Source of the DNA: Methanobrevibacter gottschalkii DSM 11977
Lineage (GTDB): Archaea > Methanobacteriota > Methanobacteria > Methanobacteriales > Methanobacteriaceae
Length of the DNA: 64,000 nt
Direction of reading: 5' to 3'
Assembly (NCBI RefSeq): GCF_003814835.1
Contig: NZ_RKRG01000001.1
Location: forward strand, 434,001 to 498,000
The notes under the pieces are model-generated. The model saw only the letters and a program-made list of their open reading frames with translations. It made no database searches and was not told where the DNA came from. The position numbers and the translations under genes are program-made. Shown here piece after piece: positions 38,225-48,042 of this stretch (its first letter is position 1; the number at the start of each line of letters is the position of its first letter).

Positions 38225-39433
38225 ATGTACGAATTAGCAAAACAAATTTTAGAGGAAACCGGTGGTAGAATCTGTAAGAATTGTCTCGGTCGCAAATTAT
38301 CTAAAACAATTGAAGGAACAAACAATATTGAAAGAGCAGATAAAGTTTGTGTTGAATTAAATATCAGTTTGGATGATGTCGATTGTGTAATATGTAATAA
38401 TATCTTCGATAAACTTAATGACAAGTTATATAAAAAAATTAATGATAAAATTAATCAGTTAGGTCTTGAATTTGATACATTTTTAGTGGGTTCAAAAGTT
38501 CCTAAGGATGTTCAAGAACGTGACGATTGTTTATCTGAAAAATTCAATTTACCAGTTGAGACAATCAAAAAAGAAATTAATAGATTGATTGGTCTTGAAC
38601 TTTGGAAAATCTATGACAAAGAAGCCGAATTTGAAAGTCAGGATATTGTATTTAACATTGATTTAATAGATAATCCTAAAGTTAGAATTCAAATTAATCC
38701 TTTATATATTGAAGGAAAATACAATAAGTTCAAAAGAGGAATTCCACAAACTAAATGGCCATGTACTAAATGTAAAGGGAAAGGATGTTGCGAATGTAAC
38801 TTCACTGGAAAACAATACCCTGAATCAGTTGAAGAACTAATTTCCGAGCATATATTAAAATTAACTAAGGGTAAGGAAGCTAAATTCCATGGTGCAGGTC
38901 GTGAAGACATTGATGTTTTAATGTTAGGTTCGGGAAGACCATTTGTATTGGAAATTAAAGAGCCAAAAATAAGAAAACTTAATTTAGCAAAAGTTGAAGA
39001 TGAAATAAATAAAATTAACGAAGGTAAAACTTCATATCATAATTTACATTTATGTAAAAGAAATAGAAAAGCAGAAATTAAACAATCTTCTCCTGATACT
39101 TATAAAGTGTATAATGCAATTGTTGAGTGTGATGAAAGATTCGACGAGTCAAAACTTGAGGAATTATTAAAACTAGATGAAATTCATCAGCAAACTCCAT
39201 TAAGAGTATTAAGGAGGCGTGCTGATAAAGTTCGTATTAAACATGTTAAAGAGTTATCTTATGAAATAATTGATGATAAACATTTTAGTATGCGTATTAA
39301 AACAGAAGGTGGATTGTATATTAAAGAATTAATCTCTGGGGATGGGGGAAGAAGTCATCCTAATGTGAGTGAGATTTTAGGTATTAAAGCAATTTGTGAA
39401 CAATTGGATGTAATAGAAGTGAGTGAGAAGTAG
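38225..39433 (+). CDS. pus10: tRNA pseudouridine(54/55) synthase Pus10
   Basis: 402 residues. Makes pseudouridine 54 and 55 in the T loop of archaeal tRNAs. The N-terminal zinc and THUMP-like part has CKNCLGRKLSKTIEG and CVICNNIF and, later, KWPCTKCKGKGCCECNFTGKQYPESVEE. The catalytic domain includes FHGAGREDIDVLMLGSGRPF with the active-site aspartate in GREDIDV, and TEGGLYIKELISGDGGRSHPNV near the end. Length is normal. The ATG lies one base after the srp54 stop. Confidence 0.95.
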   Translation: MYELAKQILEETGGRICKNCLGRKLSKTIEGTNNIERADKVCVELNISLDDVDCVICNNIFDKLNDKLYKKINDKINQLGLEFDTFLVGSKVPKDVQERDDCLSEKFNLPVETIKKEINRLIGLELWKIYDKEAEFESQDIVFNIDLIDNPKVRIQINPLYIEGKYNKFKRGIPQTKWPCTKCKGKGCCECNFTGKQYPESVEELISEHILKLTKGKEAKFHGAGREDIDVLMLGSGRPFVLEIKEPKIRKLNLAKVEDEINKINEGKTSYHNLHLCKRNRKAEIKQSSPDTYKVYNAIVECDERFDESKLEELLKLDEIHQQTPLRVLRRRADKVRIKHVKELSYEIIDDKHFSMRIKTEGGLYIKELISGDGGRSHPNVSEILGIKAICEQLDVIEVSEK

Positions 39434-39438
39434 ATAAT

Positions 39439-39906
39439 ATGGCAGAGGAATTTACACATTTAACAGAAACAGGAGTGCATATGGTTGAAGTTGGTGGAAA
39501 ACCAGATCAAAAAAGAAGGGCTATTGCAAGTGGAAGTATATTTCTAGATAAAAATACTATTAACTTAATTCAAAATGATGAAATTAAAAAGGGTAATGTT
39601 TTAACAACCGCTCAGATTGCAGGAATTCAGGCTGTTAAAAACACATCTTCTATAATTCCACTTTGTCATCCATTGGCATTAACTGGTATTGAACTGGATT
39701 TTGATGTTAAAAAAGATGAAATAATAGCTACTTGTGCTGTTAATACATTAGGTAAAACCGGTGTTGAAATGGAGGCTATTACTGGTGTAAGTGTAGCTTT
39801 ACTTACTGTATGGGACATGGTTAAAGCTGTTGAAAAAGATGAAAATGGACAATACCCTGATACTAGAATTAGTGACATTAATGTAATTAAGAAAGAAAAA
39901 ATCTAA
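39439..39906 (+). CDS. moaC: cyclic pyranopterin monophosphate synthase MoaC
   Basis: 155 residues. Second step of molybdopterin synthesis, forming cyclic pyranopterin monophosphate. Landmarks: VGGKPDQKRRAIASGSI (family MVDVxxKxxTxRxAxAxG region), IPLCHPLALTGIELDF with the HPL motif, and TGVEMEAITGVSVALLTVWDMVKAVEK with the EMEAL-type catalytic segment. It follows pus10 by 5 bases. With moeA in this window and a substrate-binding protein at the right edge, metal-pterin cofactor genes are scattered rather than clustered. Confidence 0.95.
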   Translation: MAEEFTHLTETGVHMVEVGGKPDQKRRAIASGSIFLDKNTINLIQNDEIKKGNVLTTAQIAGIQAVKNTSSIIPLCHPLALTGIELDFDVKKDEIIATCAVNTLGKTGVEMEAITGVSVALLTVWDMVKAVEKDENGQYPDTRISDINVIKKEKI

Positions 39907-39908
39907 AC

Positions 39909-39916
39909 TTTATATA
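39909..39916 (+). promoter_or_regulatory. TATA box of the sec61beta unit
   Basis: TTTATATA 60 bases before the sec61 beta ATG, just after the moaC stop. It predicts transcription start near 39940 and a leader holding AAGGGGA. Confidence 0.5.
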
Positions 39917-39975
39917 CTATGAAGAAAATAACCATATATATTATTAATTATTAATTAATTATTAAGGGGATTATT

Positions 39976-40137
39976 ATGGCGAAAAAAGATAATAAAATTT
40001 CTATGCCTCAAACAGGTGCAGGTTTAGTAAGATATTTTGATGAAGAAAGTCTTGGACCAAAACTTTCTCCTGAGCATATAATAGTTGCTACTGTTATTGT
40101 AGCGATATTATGTTTCGTATTAAGATACTCAGCTTAA
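39976..40137 (+). CDS. secG: preprotein translocase subunit Sec61 beta
   Basis: 53 residues, MAKKDNKISMPQTGAGLVRY at the N terminus, then FDEESLGPKLSPEHIIVATV and a single hydrophobic tail helix (about 34-52) ending RYSA. This is the archaeal Sec61 beta: basic start, SMPxxxAGLxRYFDEE motif, PExVi and a C-terminal membrane anchor. It is part of the SecYE-beta channel. AAGGGGATTATT before the ATG is the ribosome site. Missed by length cut-offs because of its size; the match to the family is convincing. Confidence 0.93.
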   Translation: MAKKDNKISMPQTGAGLVRYFDEESLGPKLSPEHIIVATVIVAILCFVLRYSA

Positions 40138-40188
40138 ACTTATTGTTTTTTTAAAAACAATATTACTTTTTTTATTTATTTTGATATT

Positions 40189-41013
40189 ATGTTAACTAAA
40201 AGAATTATTCCTTGTTTGGATTGTGATTTACAAGTGCCTGAAGGTAGAGTTGTAAAAGGCGTAGAATTTAAAGAAATTAAATATGCTGGAAATCCAGTAG
40301 ATCTTGCAACTAAATATTATGAAGAAGGTGCAGATGAAATTGTTGTTTTAGATATCACTGCTTCACATGAAAGACGGGCTACTATGGCAGATGTTATTGA
40401 CATGTTAACAGAAAATGTATTCATGCCAATCTGTGTAGGTGGGGGGATAAGAAAAGTTGAAGATTATATTAAAATGCTTAGAGCAGGTGCTGATAAATGT
40501 TCTACAAATACAGCTGCAATTAAAAATCCGGAATTGTTAACTGAAGCTTCAAAAGTTGTAGGATCACAAGCAGTTGTTATTGGAATTGATGCAAAAAGAA
40601 GATATATCTCAAATCCAGATGACGCACCGGATAAAGTCGTTGTTGAAACTGATAAAGGCTTCTGCTGGTTTGATTCAAGTATTTATGGCGGACGGGAATT
40701 TACAGGAATCGATGCCATTCAATGGGCTCAAAAATGCCAGGACTTGGGTGCCGGTGAAATCCTTTTAACAAGTATGGATGGTGATGGGACTCAAAACGGA
40801 TATGATATTGAGTTGAACAAAGCTATTAATGATGCAGTTGATATTCCAGTCATTGCTAGTGGTGGTGTTGGTAAACCAAAAGATATTTTGGATGTATTTA
40901 AGAAAACTGATGTTAGTGCAGCTCTTGCAGCAAGTATATTTCATTTTAACCAGTATTCTATTGGTGATGTAAAAAAGTACTTAAAAGATAATAATGTGGC
41001 TGTTCGTTTATGA
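40189..41013 (+). CDS. hisF: imidazole glycerol phosphate synthase subunit HisF
   Basis: 274 residues, cyclase subunit of histidine synthesis that takes ammonia from HisH. TIM barrel with [10 protein letters not shown] at 5-14 (catalytic Asp), GDPV-like [52 protein letters not shown] with the second catalytic Asp, [15 protein letters not shown] and [10 protein letters not shown]. About 20 residues longer than many bacterial HisF, with an insert around [19 protein letters not shown], as seen in archaeal forms. Its TGA overlaps the next ATG through ATGA. Confidence 0.96.
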   Translation: MLTKRIIPCLDCDLQVPEGRVVKGVEFKEIKYAGNPVDLATKYYEEGADEIVVLDITASHERRATMADVIDMLTENVFMPICVGGGIRKVEDYIKMLRAGADKCSTNTAAIKNPELLTEASKVVGSQAVVIGIDAKRRYISNPDDAPDKVVVETDKGFCWFDSSIYGGREFTGIDAIQWAQKCQDLGAGEILLTSMDGDGTQNGYDIELNKAINDAVDIPVIASGGVGKPKDILDVFKKTDVSAALAASIFHFNQYSIGDVKKYLKDNNVAVRL

Positions 41014-41924
41014 TAATTGAATCTCCAATTGATTTGGAATTAACACAAATTTCAGGTCAAACTTCACAACCTCCTTGGACGAAAGTTGATAATTCATATA
41101 GGGAAGTCGTATTAGTTAATAATAATCCGGTTATTTTTGATGTTGAACAATCTGGAGAATTCTTTAATTTTAATTATATTGGAAATATATCTAAAAAAGA
41201 AGCCGTATCTTCTCTAAAATATATTTTTGATTTGGAATTTGATTTAAATAAATTTTATAAATATTTGAATGGTCATGCAGAACTGGCTGAAATGTCTAAG
41301 TTTTGCCATGGTTTAAGACTATTTTTAGCACCAAATCCATTTGAATGTATTATTTCATCAATTTGTTCTGCAAATAATTCAATTAAAAGATGGACAAAAT
41401 CAATTTCTGATATTAAAGAGAAATGGGGAATCAATCATAATGGTTTTCACACTTTTCCAGAAATCTCTACTTTTCAAGAGATATTTTTAGATGCTGAAGA
41501 AGAATTGGATTTAACTGATGCAGGTGATATTTCCAATTGCAAAAACAATTTAAAATCTTGTGGTGTGGGATATAGGGCTTCCTACATGAGAAAAGCATCT
41601 GAACTTTTTTCATTGGAAATGGACATTTCAGAAATTTCAAAAATGAATTATGATGAGGCTTTTGAGACAATACTGCAAGTTCCAGGTGTAGGTCCGAAAG
41701 TTGCTGATTGCATTTTACTTTATGGATTTAATTTTAGAGAAGCATTTCCATCTGATATATGGATAAAACGCATTGTATCTTACTTATACTTTGATGGTAA
41801 AGATATTTCGGTTCCTAAGGTAAGGGAATTTGGAATGGATGAATTTGGAGATAATGCAGGTTATGTTCAGTTATATATGTTTCATTATGCTAGAAAATCT
41901 GGTTTAATGGCTAAGTTAAAATAA
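41010..41924 (+). CDS. ogg: 8-oxoguanine DNA glycosylase/AP lyase (Ogg1-type)
   Basis: 304 residues. N-terminal OGG-type domain (FQTSQPPW-like [13 protein letters not shown]) followed by the HhH-GPD fold. The hairpin and catalytic segment is [17 protein letters not shown] with Lys230, and PSDIWIKR follows with Asp249. The 19-residue spacing equals that of Lys249 and Asp268 in human OGG1, so it should be a bifunctional glycosylase/lyase removing 8-oxoguanine. Start overlaps hisF by four bases. Next to it are a VOC protein and an MFS exporter. It lacks the 18-bp element found at other DNA genes here. Confidence 0.92.
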   Translation: MIIESPIDLELTQISGQTSQPPWTKVDNSYREVVLVNNNPVIFDVEQSGEFFNFNYIGNISKKEAVSSLKYIFDLEFDLNKFYKYLNGHAELAEMSKFCHGLRLFLAPNPFECIISSICSANNSIKRWTKSISDIKEKWGINHNGFHTFPEISTFQEIFLDAEEELDLTDAGDISNCKNNLKSCGVGYRASYMRKASELFSLEMDISEISKMNYDEAFETILQVPGVGPKVADCILLYGFNFREAFPSDIWIKRIVSYLYFDGKDISVPKVREFGMDEFGDNAGYVQLYMFHYARKSGLMAKLK

Positions 41925-41946
41925 TTGTAATTACATATTATTTTTC

Positions 41947-42297
41947 ATGAAAATCAGATATGCTACAATGATTGTTAATGATATGGAGGAAAGTGTTAAA
42001 TTTTATACTGAAACTCTAGATTTTACTGTTGATGAAGTCTTTGATGTTCCGGAAGGCAAAATCACTCTTTTAGATGGGGAGGGTTTTGCAGGAATTGAAC
42101 TAATTGAAAGTTCAAATTTTGGCAGTGGCCTATATTCCATTGGAATGGATGTTGAAGATATCCATAAAGAAATTGAAAATTTAGAAGCAAAAGGGGCTAA
42201 TATTGCCATGAAACCCATAAAAATACAGGTCGGTTATATGGCAAAAGTAATAGATCCAAATGGTATTAATATTGTTTTAGTTCAACATAATAGATAA
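41947..42297 (+). CDS. VOC-family (glyoxalase-like) protein
   Basis: 116 residues with the paired beta-alpha-beta-beta-beta units of the vicinal oxygen chelate fold. Seen are RYATMIVNDMEESVKFYTETLDF at 3-25, GEGFAGIELIE, SIGMDVEDIHKEIENLEAKGA and the final AKVIDPNGINIVLVQ. Members include glyoxalase I, epimerases and antibiotic-binding proteins; the metal ligands cannot be assigned with confidence, though E55 in GIELIE fits one position. It lies 22 bases after ogg and one base before the MFS gene, so it may share a detoxification function with the transporter. Specific role unknown. Confidence 0.82.
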   Translation: MKIRYATMIVNDMEESVKFYTETLDFTVDEVFDVPEGKITLLDGEGFAGIELIESSNFGSGLYSIGMDVEDIHKEIENLEAKGANIAMKPIKIQVGYMAKVIDPNGINIVLVQHNR

Positions 42298-42298
42298 T

Positions 42299-43675
42299 AT
42301 GAAACTTGAAAAAATCGTTTTAATTGTAGCAACATTGACATCCTTTTTCACAGTATTTTTATCATCTGCTGTGATGGTGGCAGTTCCAACTTTAGCTTCT
42401 GAATTTGGAATGAGCAATATTATCCAAAATTGGGTCACCATGCTATTTTTCTTAGCAGTAGCTATTTTTACAATTCCATCTGGGCAATTATCTGGAAAAT
42501 TCGGTCTTAAAAAATCAATGATATTTGGCTCATCAGTTTATATTCTAAGCTCTATTGCAGCTATTTTTTCAATAAACTCAGAAATTTTTTTAATCTGTCG
42601 ATTAGTTCAAGGTATTGGTGTTTCATTTTTAAATGTCGCTTCAATGGCAATGGTCGTATCAGCATTCTCTCCACAAGAACGTGGTAAAGCAATTGGAATT
42701 AACGTAACTGGAGTTTATCTTGCAACATCAACATCTCCAGTAATTGGGGGATTTTTAAACTTTCATTTTGGATGGAGATCTATATTTTTAACATCAGTGC
42801 CATTTTTAATCTTGATTTTAGTTTTATTAATAACTGAAATTAAGGAAGAATGGGTTACTATGGGGGATGTTCCGATTGATTGGAAAGGTTCTATTGTATA
42901 CTCATTAGGCATATTGTTATTTATTTATGGATTCACACGTCTTGATGAAAGTACTGGCATTATTTTGACTGTTATAGGTTTAATTGTATTGGGAGTATTT
43001 GTAGCTCTTGAACTTAGAGAAAAATATCCAGTATTCGATGTTAAATTCTTTAAAAATCCTAAATTTTCATCTGCGAACTTTGCAGCTCTAACAGCGTATC
43101 TCGCTACATTTGCTGTTACAACTATTGTAAATTATCATTTGCAATATATTAGAGGTTATGATTCTCAAATGGCAGGTATAATCTTGTTAGTTGCACCTTT
43201 AATTCAAGTAATTATGGCTCCAATTTCAGGAAGATTGTCGGATAAGATTAATCCACAAAAATTAGCGGCTATTGGAATGTTTTTTGGAGCAATTTCACTT
43301 GCAATGCTTTCAATGCTTAATGTTTCAACACCATTATGGTTTTTAATTATTGCGATGGTATCTCATGGTTTGGGTTTTGGAATATTTTCATCTCCAAATA
43401 CAAATGCAATTATGGGGTCAGTTCCACAAAAAGATACTCCTGTGGCTTCTGCATCAGTTGCAACAATGCGTGTTATTGGTCAAACAATGAGTATGGGTAT
43501 GTTAACATTAGTATTTGCATTTGTGATGGGTAATGTACCAATGATTGAGAAATATTTTCCTCTTTTAATTACTAGTTCTCAAATTACTTGCTTAATTTGT
43601 ATGGTGTTATGCGCAGCATCTGTTTTTGCTTCACTTGTAGGAATTAAATCTAAGGAAATGTTGGAATTTAATTAA
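42299..43675 (+). CDS. MFS transporter, DHA2-type multidrug exporter
   Basis: 458 residues with about 14 membrane helices, the number typical of the DHA2 drug:H+ antiporters. Motifs: SAVMVAVPTLASEF in helix 1 (like motif D1), GQLSGKFGLKKSMI (motif A GxLaDrxGrkxxl), RLVQGIGVSFLNVASMAMV (motif B with Arg), GKAIGINVTGVYLATSTSPVIGGFL (motif C GxxxGPxxGG-like) and GRLSDKINPQ in the second half. The substrate is unknown. Gene is coupled to the VOC protein by a one-base gap. Followed by a bidirectional hairpin shared with the convergent cyclophilin gene. Confidence 0.9.
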   Translation: MKLEKIVLIVATLTSFFTVFLSSAVMVAVPTLASEFGMSNIIQNWVTMLFFLAVAIFTIPSGQLSGKFGLKKSMIFGSSVYILSSIAAIFSINSEIFLICRLVQGIGVSFLNVASMAMVVSAFSPQERGKAIGINVTGVYLATSTSPVIGGFLNFHFGWRSIFLTSVPFLILILVLLITEIKEEWVTMGDVPIDWKGSIVYSLGILLFIYGFTRLDESTGIILTVIGLIVLGVFVALELREKYPVFDVKFFKNPKFSSANFAALTAYLATFAVTTIVNYHLQYIRGYDSQMAGIILLVAPLIQVIMAPISGRLSDKINPQKLAAIGMFFGAISLAMLSMLNVSTPLWFLIIAMVSHGLGFGIFSSPNTNAIMGSVPQKDTPVASASVATMRVIGQTMSMGMLTLVFAFVMGNVPMIEKYFPLLITSSQITCLICMVLCAASVFASLVGIKSKEMLEFN

Positions 43676-43688
43676 AATAAAATAAGTT

Positions 43689-43709
43689 GAAAGATAGAAT
43701 CTATCTTTC
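43689..43709. terminator. 10-bp inverted repeat between convergent genes
   Basis: GAAAGATAGA-A-TCTATCTTTC, a perfect dyad between the MFS and cyclophilin genes. It contains the cyclophilin stop codon (43701-43703) in its arm. A likely bidirectional terminator, with AT-rich sequence on both sides. Confidence 0.55.
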
Positions 43710-44132
43710 TTCCACTGTCAATTTGTTCATTTTGTCGCCTTGGCGAATAGCATTAACAACATCTTGACCTTTGATAACTTGACCAAATACAGTGTGTACT
43801 CCATCTAAGTGTGGTTGCGGACTGTGTGTAATAAAGAACTGGCTTCCACCAGTATCTTTTCCAGCATGTGCCATTGATAATGCACCAGTTCCATGTCTGT
43901 GCGGGTTTCCTTCAGTTTCACATTTGATAGTGTAACCTGGTCCACCAGTACCGTTTCCTTTAGGACAACCACCTTGAATTACAAAATTAGGAATTACTCT
44001 GTGGAATGTTAATCCATCATAGAATCCTTCTTTGATTAATTTTTCAAAGTTTGCTACAGTTCCAGGTGCTTCATTTGGGAATAATTCAAGTTCAATATTC
44101 CCTTTATCGGTTTCAATAGTTGCGACTTTCAT
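43701..44132 (-). CDS. peptidyl-prolyl cis-trans isomerase, cyclophilin type
   Basis: 143 residues. Speeds proline isomerisation in protein folding. Landmarks: [30 protein letters not shown] with the catalytic Arg in [34 protein letters not shown], and the GSQFFIT motif with [14 protein letters not shown] after it. No signal peptide, so it acts in the cytosol. Small cyclophilins of this type are common in methanogens. It is a single gene: convergent with the MFS gene and divergent from argD, 71 bases away. Confidence 0.95.
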   Translation of the reverse strand: MKVATIETDKGNIELELFPNEAPGTVANFEKLIKEGFYDGLTFHRVIPNFVIQGGCPKGNGTGGPGYTIKCETEGNPHRHGTGALSMAHAGKDTGGSQFFITHSPQPHLDGVHTVFGQVIKGQDVVNAIRQGDKMNKLTVEER

Positions 44133-44203
44133 TTTATCACCTAATTTTTAAATAATATTAATATTATAAATATTAATGATTAAATAGTTTATGGAATGAT
44201 AAA

Positions 44204-45364
44204 ATGAATACTCAAGAATTAATAAAAATAGAAGATGATTATTTCATAAACACTTTCACTAGACAACCAGTTGTACTTGATCATGGTGAAGGTGTAAGAG
44301 TTACTGATATTGATGGAAATGAATATTTGGATATGTTTGCAGGTATTGCTGTAAATTCTTTGGGTCATAATAACCCTAAACTTGTAAAAGCCATACAGGA
44401 TCAAGCTGCAAAACTCATTCACATTTCAAGTATTTATTATAATGAACCTGCATTAATCTATGCTAAAAGATTAATTGATTTAACTAGCTTTGATAGAATT
44501 TTTTATGCAAACAGCGGTGCTGAAGCAAATGAGGGAGCTATTAAACTAGCTGTAAAATACACCGGCAAGAGTGAAATCATCTCAACTGTTGATTCTTTTC
44601 ACGGAAGAACAATAATGACTCTTGCAGCTACTGGTCATGAAGAATACCATGAACCATTTAAATCAATAATGCCGCAAGGATTTATCAATGTTCCATATAA
44701 CGACCTTGAAGCTATTAAAAATGCAATTACTGAAAATACTGCAGCTATCATTGTCGAACCTATTCAGGGTGAAGGCGGGGTACATGTTCCTGATGTTGAA
44801 TATTTAAAAGGAATTGAAGCAATCTGTAGAGAAAAAGGCATTGTATTTATTGTGGATGAAGTACAAACAGGATTCGGAAGATGTGGAACATTATTTGCAC
44901 ACGAATTATTTGATGTCAAACCAGATATAATGACTATGGCTAAGGGAATAGGTGGAGGAGTTCCAATGGGTGGAATTTTAGCAACCGAGAAAATAGCTAG
45001 TGCATTCGTACCTGGAGATCATGGAACAACATTCGGCGGTGGGCCACTTGTATGTGCTGCAGCTAATGCTATTTTAGATGAATTTGCAGATAAAAATATT
45101 TTGGATAATGTTAATGAAGTTGGCGGATATTTCATTTCTGAATTAAAGAAATTAGATAAAGATATTATTGCCGATGTTCGCGGTAAAGGTTTAATGATCG
45201 GGCTTGAATTAACCAAACCTGGTGCTGAATATGTTGATAAACTAAGAAAAGCAGGTTTCTTAATAAACTGTACTGCAGGCAATGTTTTAAGATTTGTCCC
45301 ACCTTTAATAATTACTAAAACTGACATCGACGAGTTTGTAGAAGCTTTAGATGAAATTTTATAG
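44204..45364 (+). CDS. argD: acetylornithine aminotransferase
   Basis: 386 residues, class III PLP aminotransferase of arginine synthesis, which may also serve the lysine pathway as succinyldiaminopimelate aminotransferase. YLDMFAGIAVNSLGH at 41-55, NSGAEANEGAIKLA at 103-116, FHGRT at 132-136, VEPIQGEGG at 184-192, DEVQTGFGR at 218-226 and PLP lysine K247 in MTMAKGIGGG, then TTFGGGPL. Length normal. Its stop codon overlaps the first base of a strong terminator hairpin. lysA and dapF, the end of lysine synthesis, follow after a 0.5-kb gap. Confidence 0.93.
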   Translation: MNTQELIKIEDDYFINTFTRQPVVLDHGEGVRVTDIDGNEYLDMFAGIAVNSLGHNNPKLVKAIQDQAAKLIHISSIYYNEPALIYAKRLIDLTSFDRIFYANSGAEANEGAIKLAVKYTGKSEIISTVDSFHGRTIMTLAATGHEEYHEPFKSIMPQGFINVPYNDLEAIKNAITENTAAIIVEPIQGEGGVHVPDVEYLKGIEAICREKGIVFIVDEVQTGFGRCGTLFAHELFDVKPDIMTMAKGIGGGVPMGGILATEKIASAFVPGDHGTTFGGGPLVCAAANAILDEFADKNILDNVNEVGGYFISELKKLDKDIIADVRGKGLMIGLELTKPGAEYVDKLRKAGFLINCTAGNVLRFVPPLIITKTDIDEFVEALDEIL

Positions 45365-45393
45365 GTTATCTTTAGATAACCTCTTCTTTTTTC
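45364..45393 (+). terminator. intrinsic-like terminator of argD
   Basis: GGTTATC-TTTA-GATAACC at 45364-45381 followed by TCTTCTTTTTT. The stem begins on the last base of the TAG stop codon. Confidence 0.8.
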
Positions 45394-45877
45394 CAATACT
45401 TTAAAATAAGTAGACGGCTAATGTTATGGTATATGGGTTAGCTCACATAAACCGATGTGTTCATCACTTATAATCTGTTTACATTATTTAGATACATATC
45501 AATTGAACTGTATTTTTATTCATGTAATCATTTGAATATCTTTAATAAAAATCTCCAACTTCACATTCCGGGTCTGTTTCTTCAATCACGAATATATGTT
45601 TTAGTAAAATATTCACCATTTTTTACTTTCCCATCTTGGAGTTCCCACATTTCAGGGGCTGTTTTGATTTTGATTGTATTTTAACTATTGAGTATTATCA
45701 CCGCTATTTTCAATTATGCCTTTAAAAGTAATACTATAATATTTTTCCATTTTTTGCCTGTTTAATTATTTTATCATATTACTTAATTTGAACGGAAAAA
45801 CGATTTCCTTCATTAATTTTAAATAGCTTAAAATAAATAACTAAATTTATAATGTAACTTTTTTAGGAGTTTTAATT
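45365..45877. other. gene-free gap of 513 bases between argD and lysA
   Basis: After the argD terminator, 45400-45540 holds no ORF or RNA I can identify, although it contains a small dyad CACAT/ATGTG near 45445-45460. The part 45542-45750 has a decayed ORF on the minus strand (separate entry). 45751-45877 is AT-rich, with the lysA ribosome site TAGGAG at 45865-45870. Confidence 0.6.
45542..45750 (-). pseudogene. decayed short ORF, frameshifted
   Basis: On the minus strand a start at 45750 gives MEKYYSITFKGIIENSGDNT, then Q and a TAG. In other frames, directly after it, comes NTIKIKTAPEMWELQDGK and VKNGEYFTKTYIRD, then a stop, and after another frame change IEETDPECEVGDFY. Each piece has natural protein composition and codon use, and they lie end to end, which suggests one gene of about 70 residues broken by two frameshifts. 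I recognise no family. Sequencing error or chance are alternatives. Confidence 0.35.
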
Positions 45878-47161
45878 ATGGATTTAAATATTAAAGTAAA
45901 CGATAAAAACCACCTTGATATTGGTGGAGCAGATGCAATTGATATTGCAGAAGAATTTGGAACTCCAACCTATGTGATTGATGAGAATAGGATAAGAGAT
46001 AATTACAATAGATTTTATTCAGCTTTCTCAAAATATTATCCTGATTTTAAAGTATTTTACGCATGTAAAGCTAATACTAACCTTGCAGTAATGAAAATTT
46101 TAGAAAGTGAAGGTTGTTGTATTGATGCGGTTTCCCCTGGAGAAGTTCATATATCAAAAATGCTTGGATTTTCAGGAGATAGAATATTATTCACTGGTAA
46201 CAATATTACTAATGATGAATTAAAATATGTTCATGATGAAGGTGCAGTTTTAAATATAGACTCAGTATCAGCACTTAACAGATTATCTAAAATGATTGAC
46301 CCTGAAGGTGTAAAAATTTCCTTTAGAGTAAATCCAATGGTAGGTGCAGGACATCATGATCATTGTATTACAGGAGGGATAATGAGTAAATTTGGTATTA
46401 TGGAATCCGAAGCTGTTGAAGTTTATAAAAAAGCAGAAAAATTAGGATTCAATCCAGTTGGTATGCACTCTCACATTGGTTCAGGTATATTGGATCCGGA
46501 ACCATTTAAATTAGCTATTGAATCAACTATGGATATTGCAGGTAAAGTTCACCAAGATGCTGGAATTGACTTTGAATTTGTTGACTTTGGTGGGGGAGTG
46601 GGTATTCCTTACACTCCTGAAGAAAATGTTGTAGATTTAGACAAATTTGCAGAAGTTAATGTCGGATTATTTAAAGAAAAATTAGAACAATATGGCATGG
46701 GTAATCCTACAATGTATCTTGAACCTGGAAGATTCTTGGTTGGAGATGCATGTGTGCTTTTAGTAACTGTTAACAGTCTAAAACAAAGTTACAGGAAATT
46801 TATTGGTGTAGATGCAGGTTTTCATACTCTCTTAAGACCGGCGATGTATGATTCATACCATCATATTGTTGATGCAAGCAGAATGAATGCAGAAAATACT
46901 CAAACTGTTGATATTGCAGGAAATGTATGTGAATCTGGAGACTTATTTGCACGTGACAGACTAATGCCTGATGTGGAAGAGGGTGATGTATTAGGTATAT
47001 TAAATGCAGGTGCATATGGATTTACAATGTCTTCAAACTATAATTCAAGACCTCTTGCTTCAGAAATATTGGTAACTGATGGTGAATGCTCAGTTGTACG
47101 TGAAAGAGAAACTTTTGAAGATTTATATGCAAAACAAAGTATTCCTCCACATTTGAAATAA
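45878..47161 (+). CDS. lysA: diaminopimelate decarboxylase
   Basis: 427 residues. Last step of lysine synthesis, decarboxylating meso-diaminopimelate with PLP. The alanine-racemase-like barrel has the PLP lysine K64 in [33 protein letters not shown], the [15 protein letters not shown] motif, and the C-terminal [12 protein letters not shown] and [17 protein letters not shown]. Length normal. TTTAGGAGTTTT before the ATG is the ribosome site. dapF follows after 9 bases, so the last two steps of lysine synthesis are made together. Confidence 0.97.
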   Translation: MDLNIKVNDKNHLDIGGADAIDIAEEFGTPTYVIDENRIRDNYNRFYSAFSKYYPDFKVFYACKANTNLAVMKILESEGCCIDAVSPGEVHISKMLGFSGDRILFTGNNITNDELKYVHDEGAVLNIDSVSALNRLSKMIDPEGVKISFRVNPMVGAGHHDHCITGGIMSKFGIMESEAVEVYKKAEKLGFNPVGMHSHIGSGILDPEPFKLAIESTMDIAGKVHQDAGIDFEFVDFGGGVGIPYTPEENVVDLDKFAEVNVGLFKEKLEQYGMGNPTMYLEPGRFLVGDACVLLVTVNSLKQSYRKFIGVDAGFHTLLRPAMYDSYHHIVDASRMNAENTQTVDIAGNVCESGDLFARDRLMPDVEEGDVLGILNAGAYGFTMSSNYNSRPLASEILVTDGECSVVRERETFEDLYAKQSIPPHLK

Positions 47162-47170
47162 GTTGATAAC

Positions 47171-48031
47171 ATGGTAGATTTAAAAGGATTAAAATTTTCA
47201 AAAATGCATGGAATAGGTAATGATTTTCCAATTATTGATGAAACAAAAGGAAAAGTCATTTCTGAAGAAGACAAACCTGAAGCATGCAGAATTTTATGCC
47301 ACAGAAACTTCGGAGTAGGTGGGGATGGTGTTTTATTCGTAGAACCATCTGATGTTGCGGATATTGGGTACAGAATGTTCAATCCTGATGGAAGTGAGGC
47401 TGAAATGTGTGGAAATGGCATAAGATGCTTTGGAGATTTTGTATACAGAAAAGGTATTTTAAAAAAAGAGAAGATGACTGTTGAGACAAGGGCAGGAATC
47501 AAAACTATTGAAATTACTTTAGAAGATGATGAACCGGTATTATTTAAAGTAGATATGGGATTATCAACATTCAAAACTCCTGAAATCCCAATGATTTCTG
47601 AAATGGATGAATTTTTGGATTGTGAGTTGGAAGTTTTAGATACTACTTTTAATTTAACTGCTGTTAGTGTTGGAAATCCTCATGCAATCATCTTTGTTGA
47701 TGATTTAGATGAAATCGACATTGACAAATACGGTCCAGCTATTGAAGCACATGAAGTATTCCCTGAAAAGATCAATGTACATTTTGTTGAAGTAATTTCT
47801 AAAAATGAAGGTAAAATGAGAACATGGGAGCGTGGTGCTGGTGTAACACTTGCATGTGGTACCGGTGCAACTTCTACAGCTATTTCTGGTTACAAACTAG
47901 GTTTATTTGATAGTAATATCTTACTTCACTTACCTGGCGGTGACTTGAAATTCAATGTATATGAAAAAGATGATGCTCTTGGCGCATTCATGAAAGGTCC
48001 AGCAGAGCTTGTTTATGATGGGGAATTCTAA
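47171..48031 (+). CDS. dapF: diaminopimelate epimerase
   Basis: 286 residues. Converts LL- to meso-diaminopimelate by a two-cysteine mechanism. FSKMHGIGNDF at 9-19; active-site Cys80 in AEMCGNGIRCFGDF and Cys229 in GVTLACGTGATSTA; GNPHAIIFVDD at 168-178. Typical length. It is the substrate supplier for LysA next to it. As Methanobacteriales make lysine for protein and for the pseudomurein peptide, the pair also serves wall synthesis. It is convergent with the HemK-like gene, 11 bases apart. Confidence 0.96.
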   Translation: MVDLKGLKFSKMHGIGNDFPIIDETKGKVISEEDKPEACRILCHRNFGVGGDGVLFVEPSDVADIGYRMFNPDGSEAEMCGNGIRCFGDFVYRKGILKKEKMTVETRAGIKTIEITLEDDEPVLFKVDMGLSTFKTPEIPMISEMDEFLDCELEVLDTTFNLTAVSVGNPHAIIFVDDLDEIDIDKYGPAIEAHEVFPEKINVHFVEVISKNEGKMRTWERGAGVTLACGTGATSTAISGYKLGLFDSNILLHLPGGDLKFNVYEKDDALGAFMKGPAELVYDGEF

Positions 48032-48042
48032 CTTTCTCCATT

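Noticed and set aside
45405-45480. Possible C/D box or other small RNA
   Set aside because: A GTGATGA box C-like string exists on the minus strand, but no properly spaced D, D' or C' boxes follow; insufficient evidence.
45457-45684. 75-codon ORF on the plus strand
   Set aside because: Aromatic-rich composition without homology features, no ribosome site; the opposite strand has more protein-like pieces.
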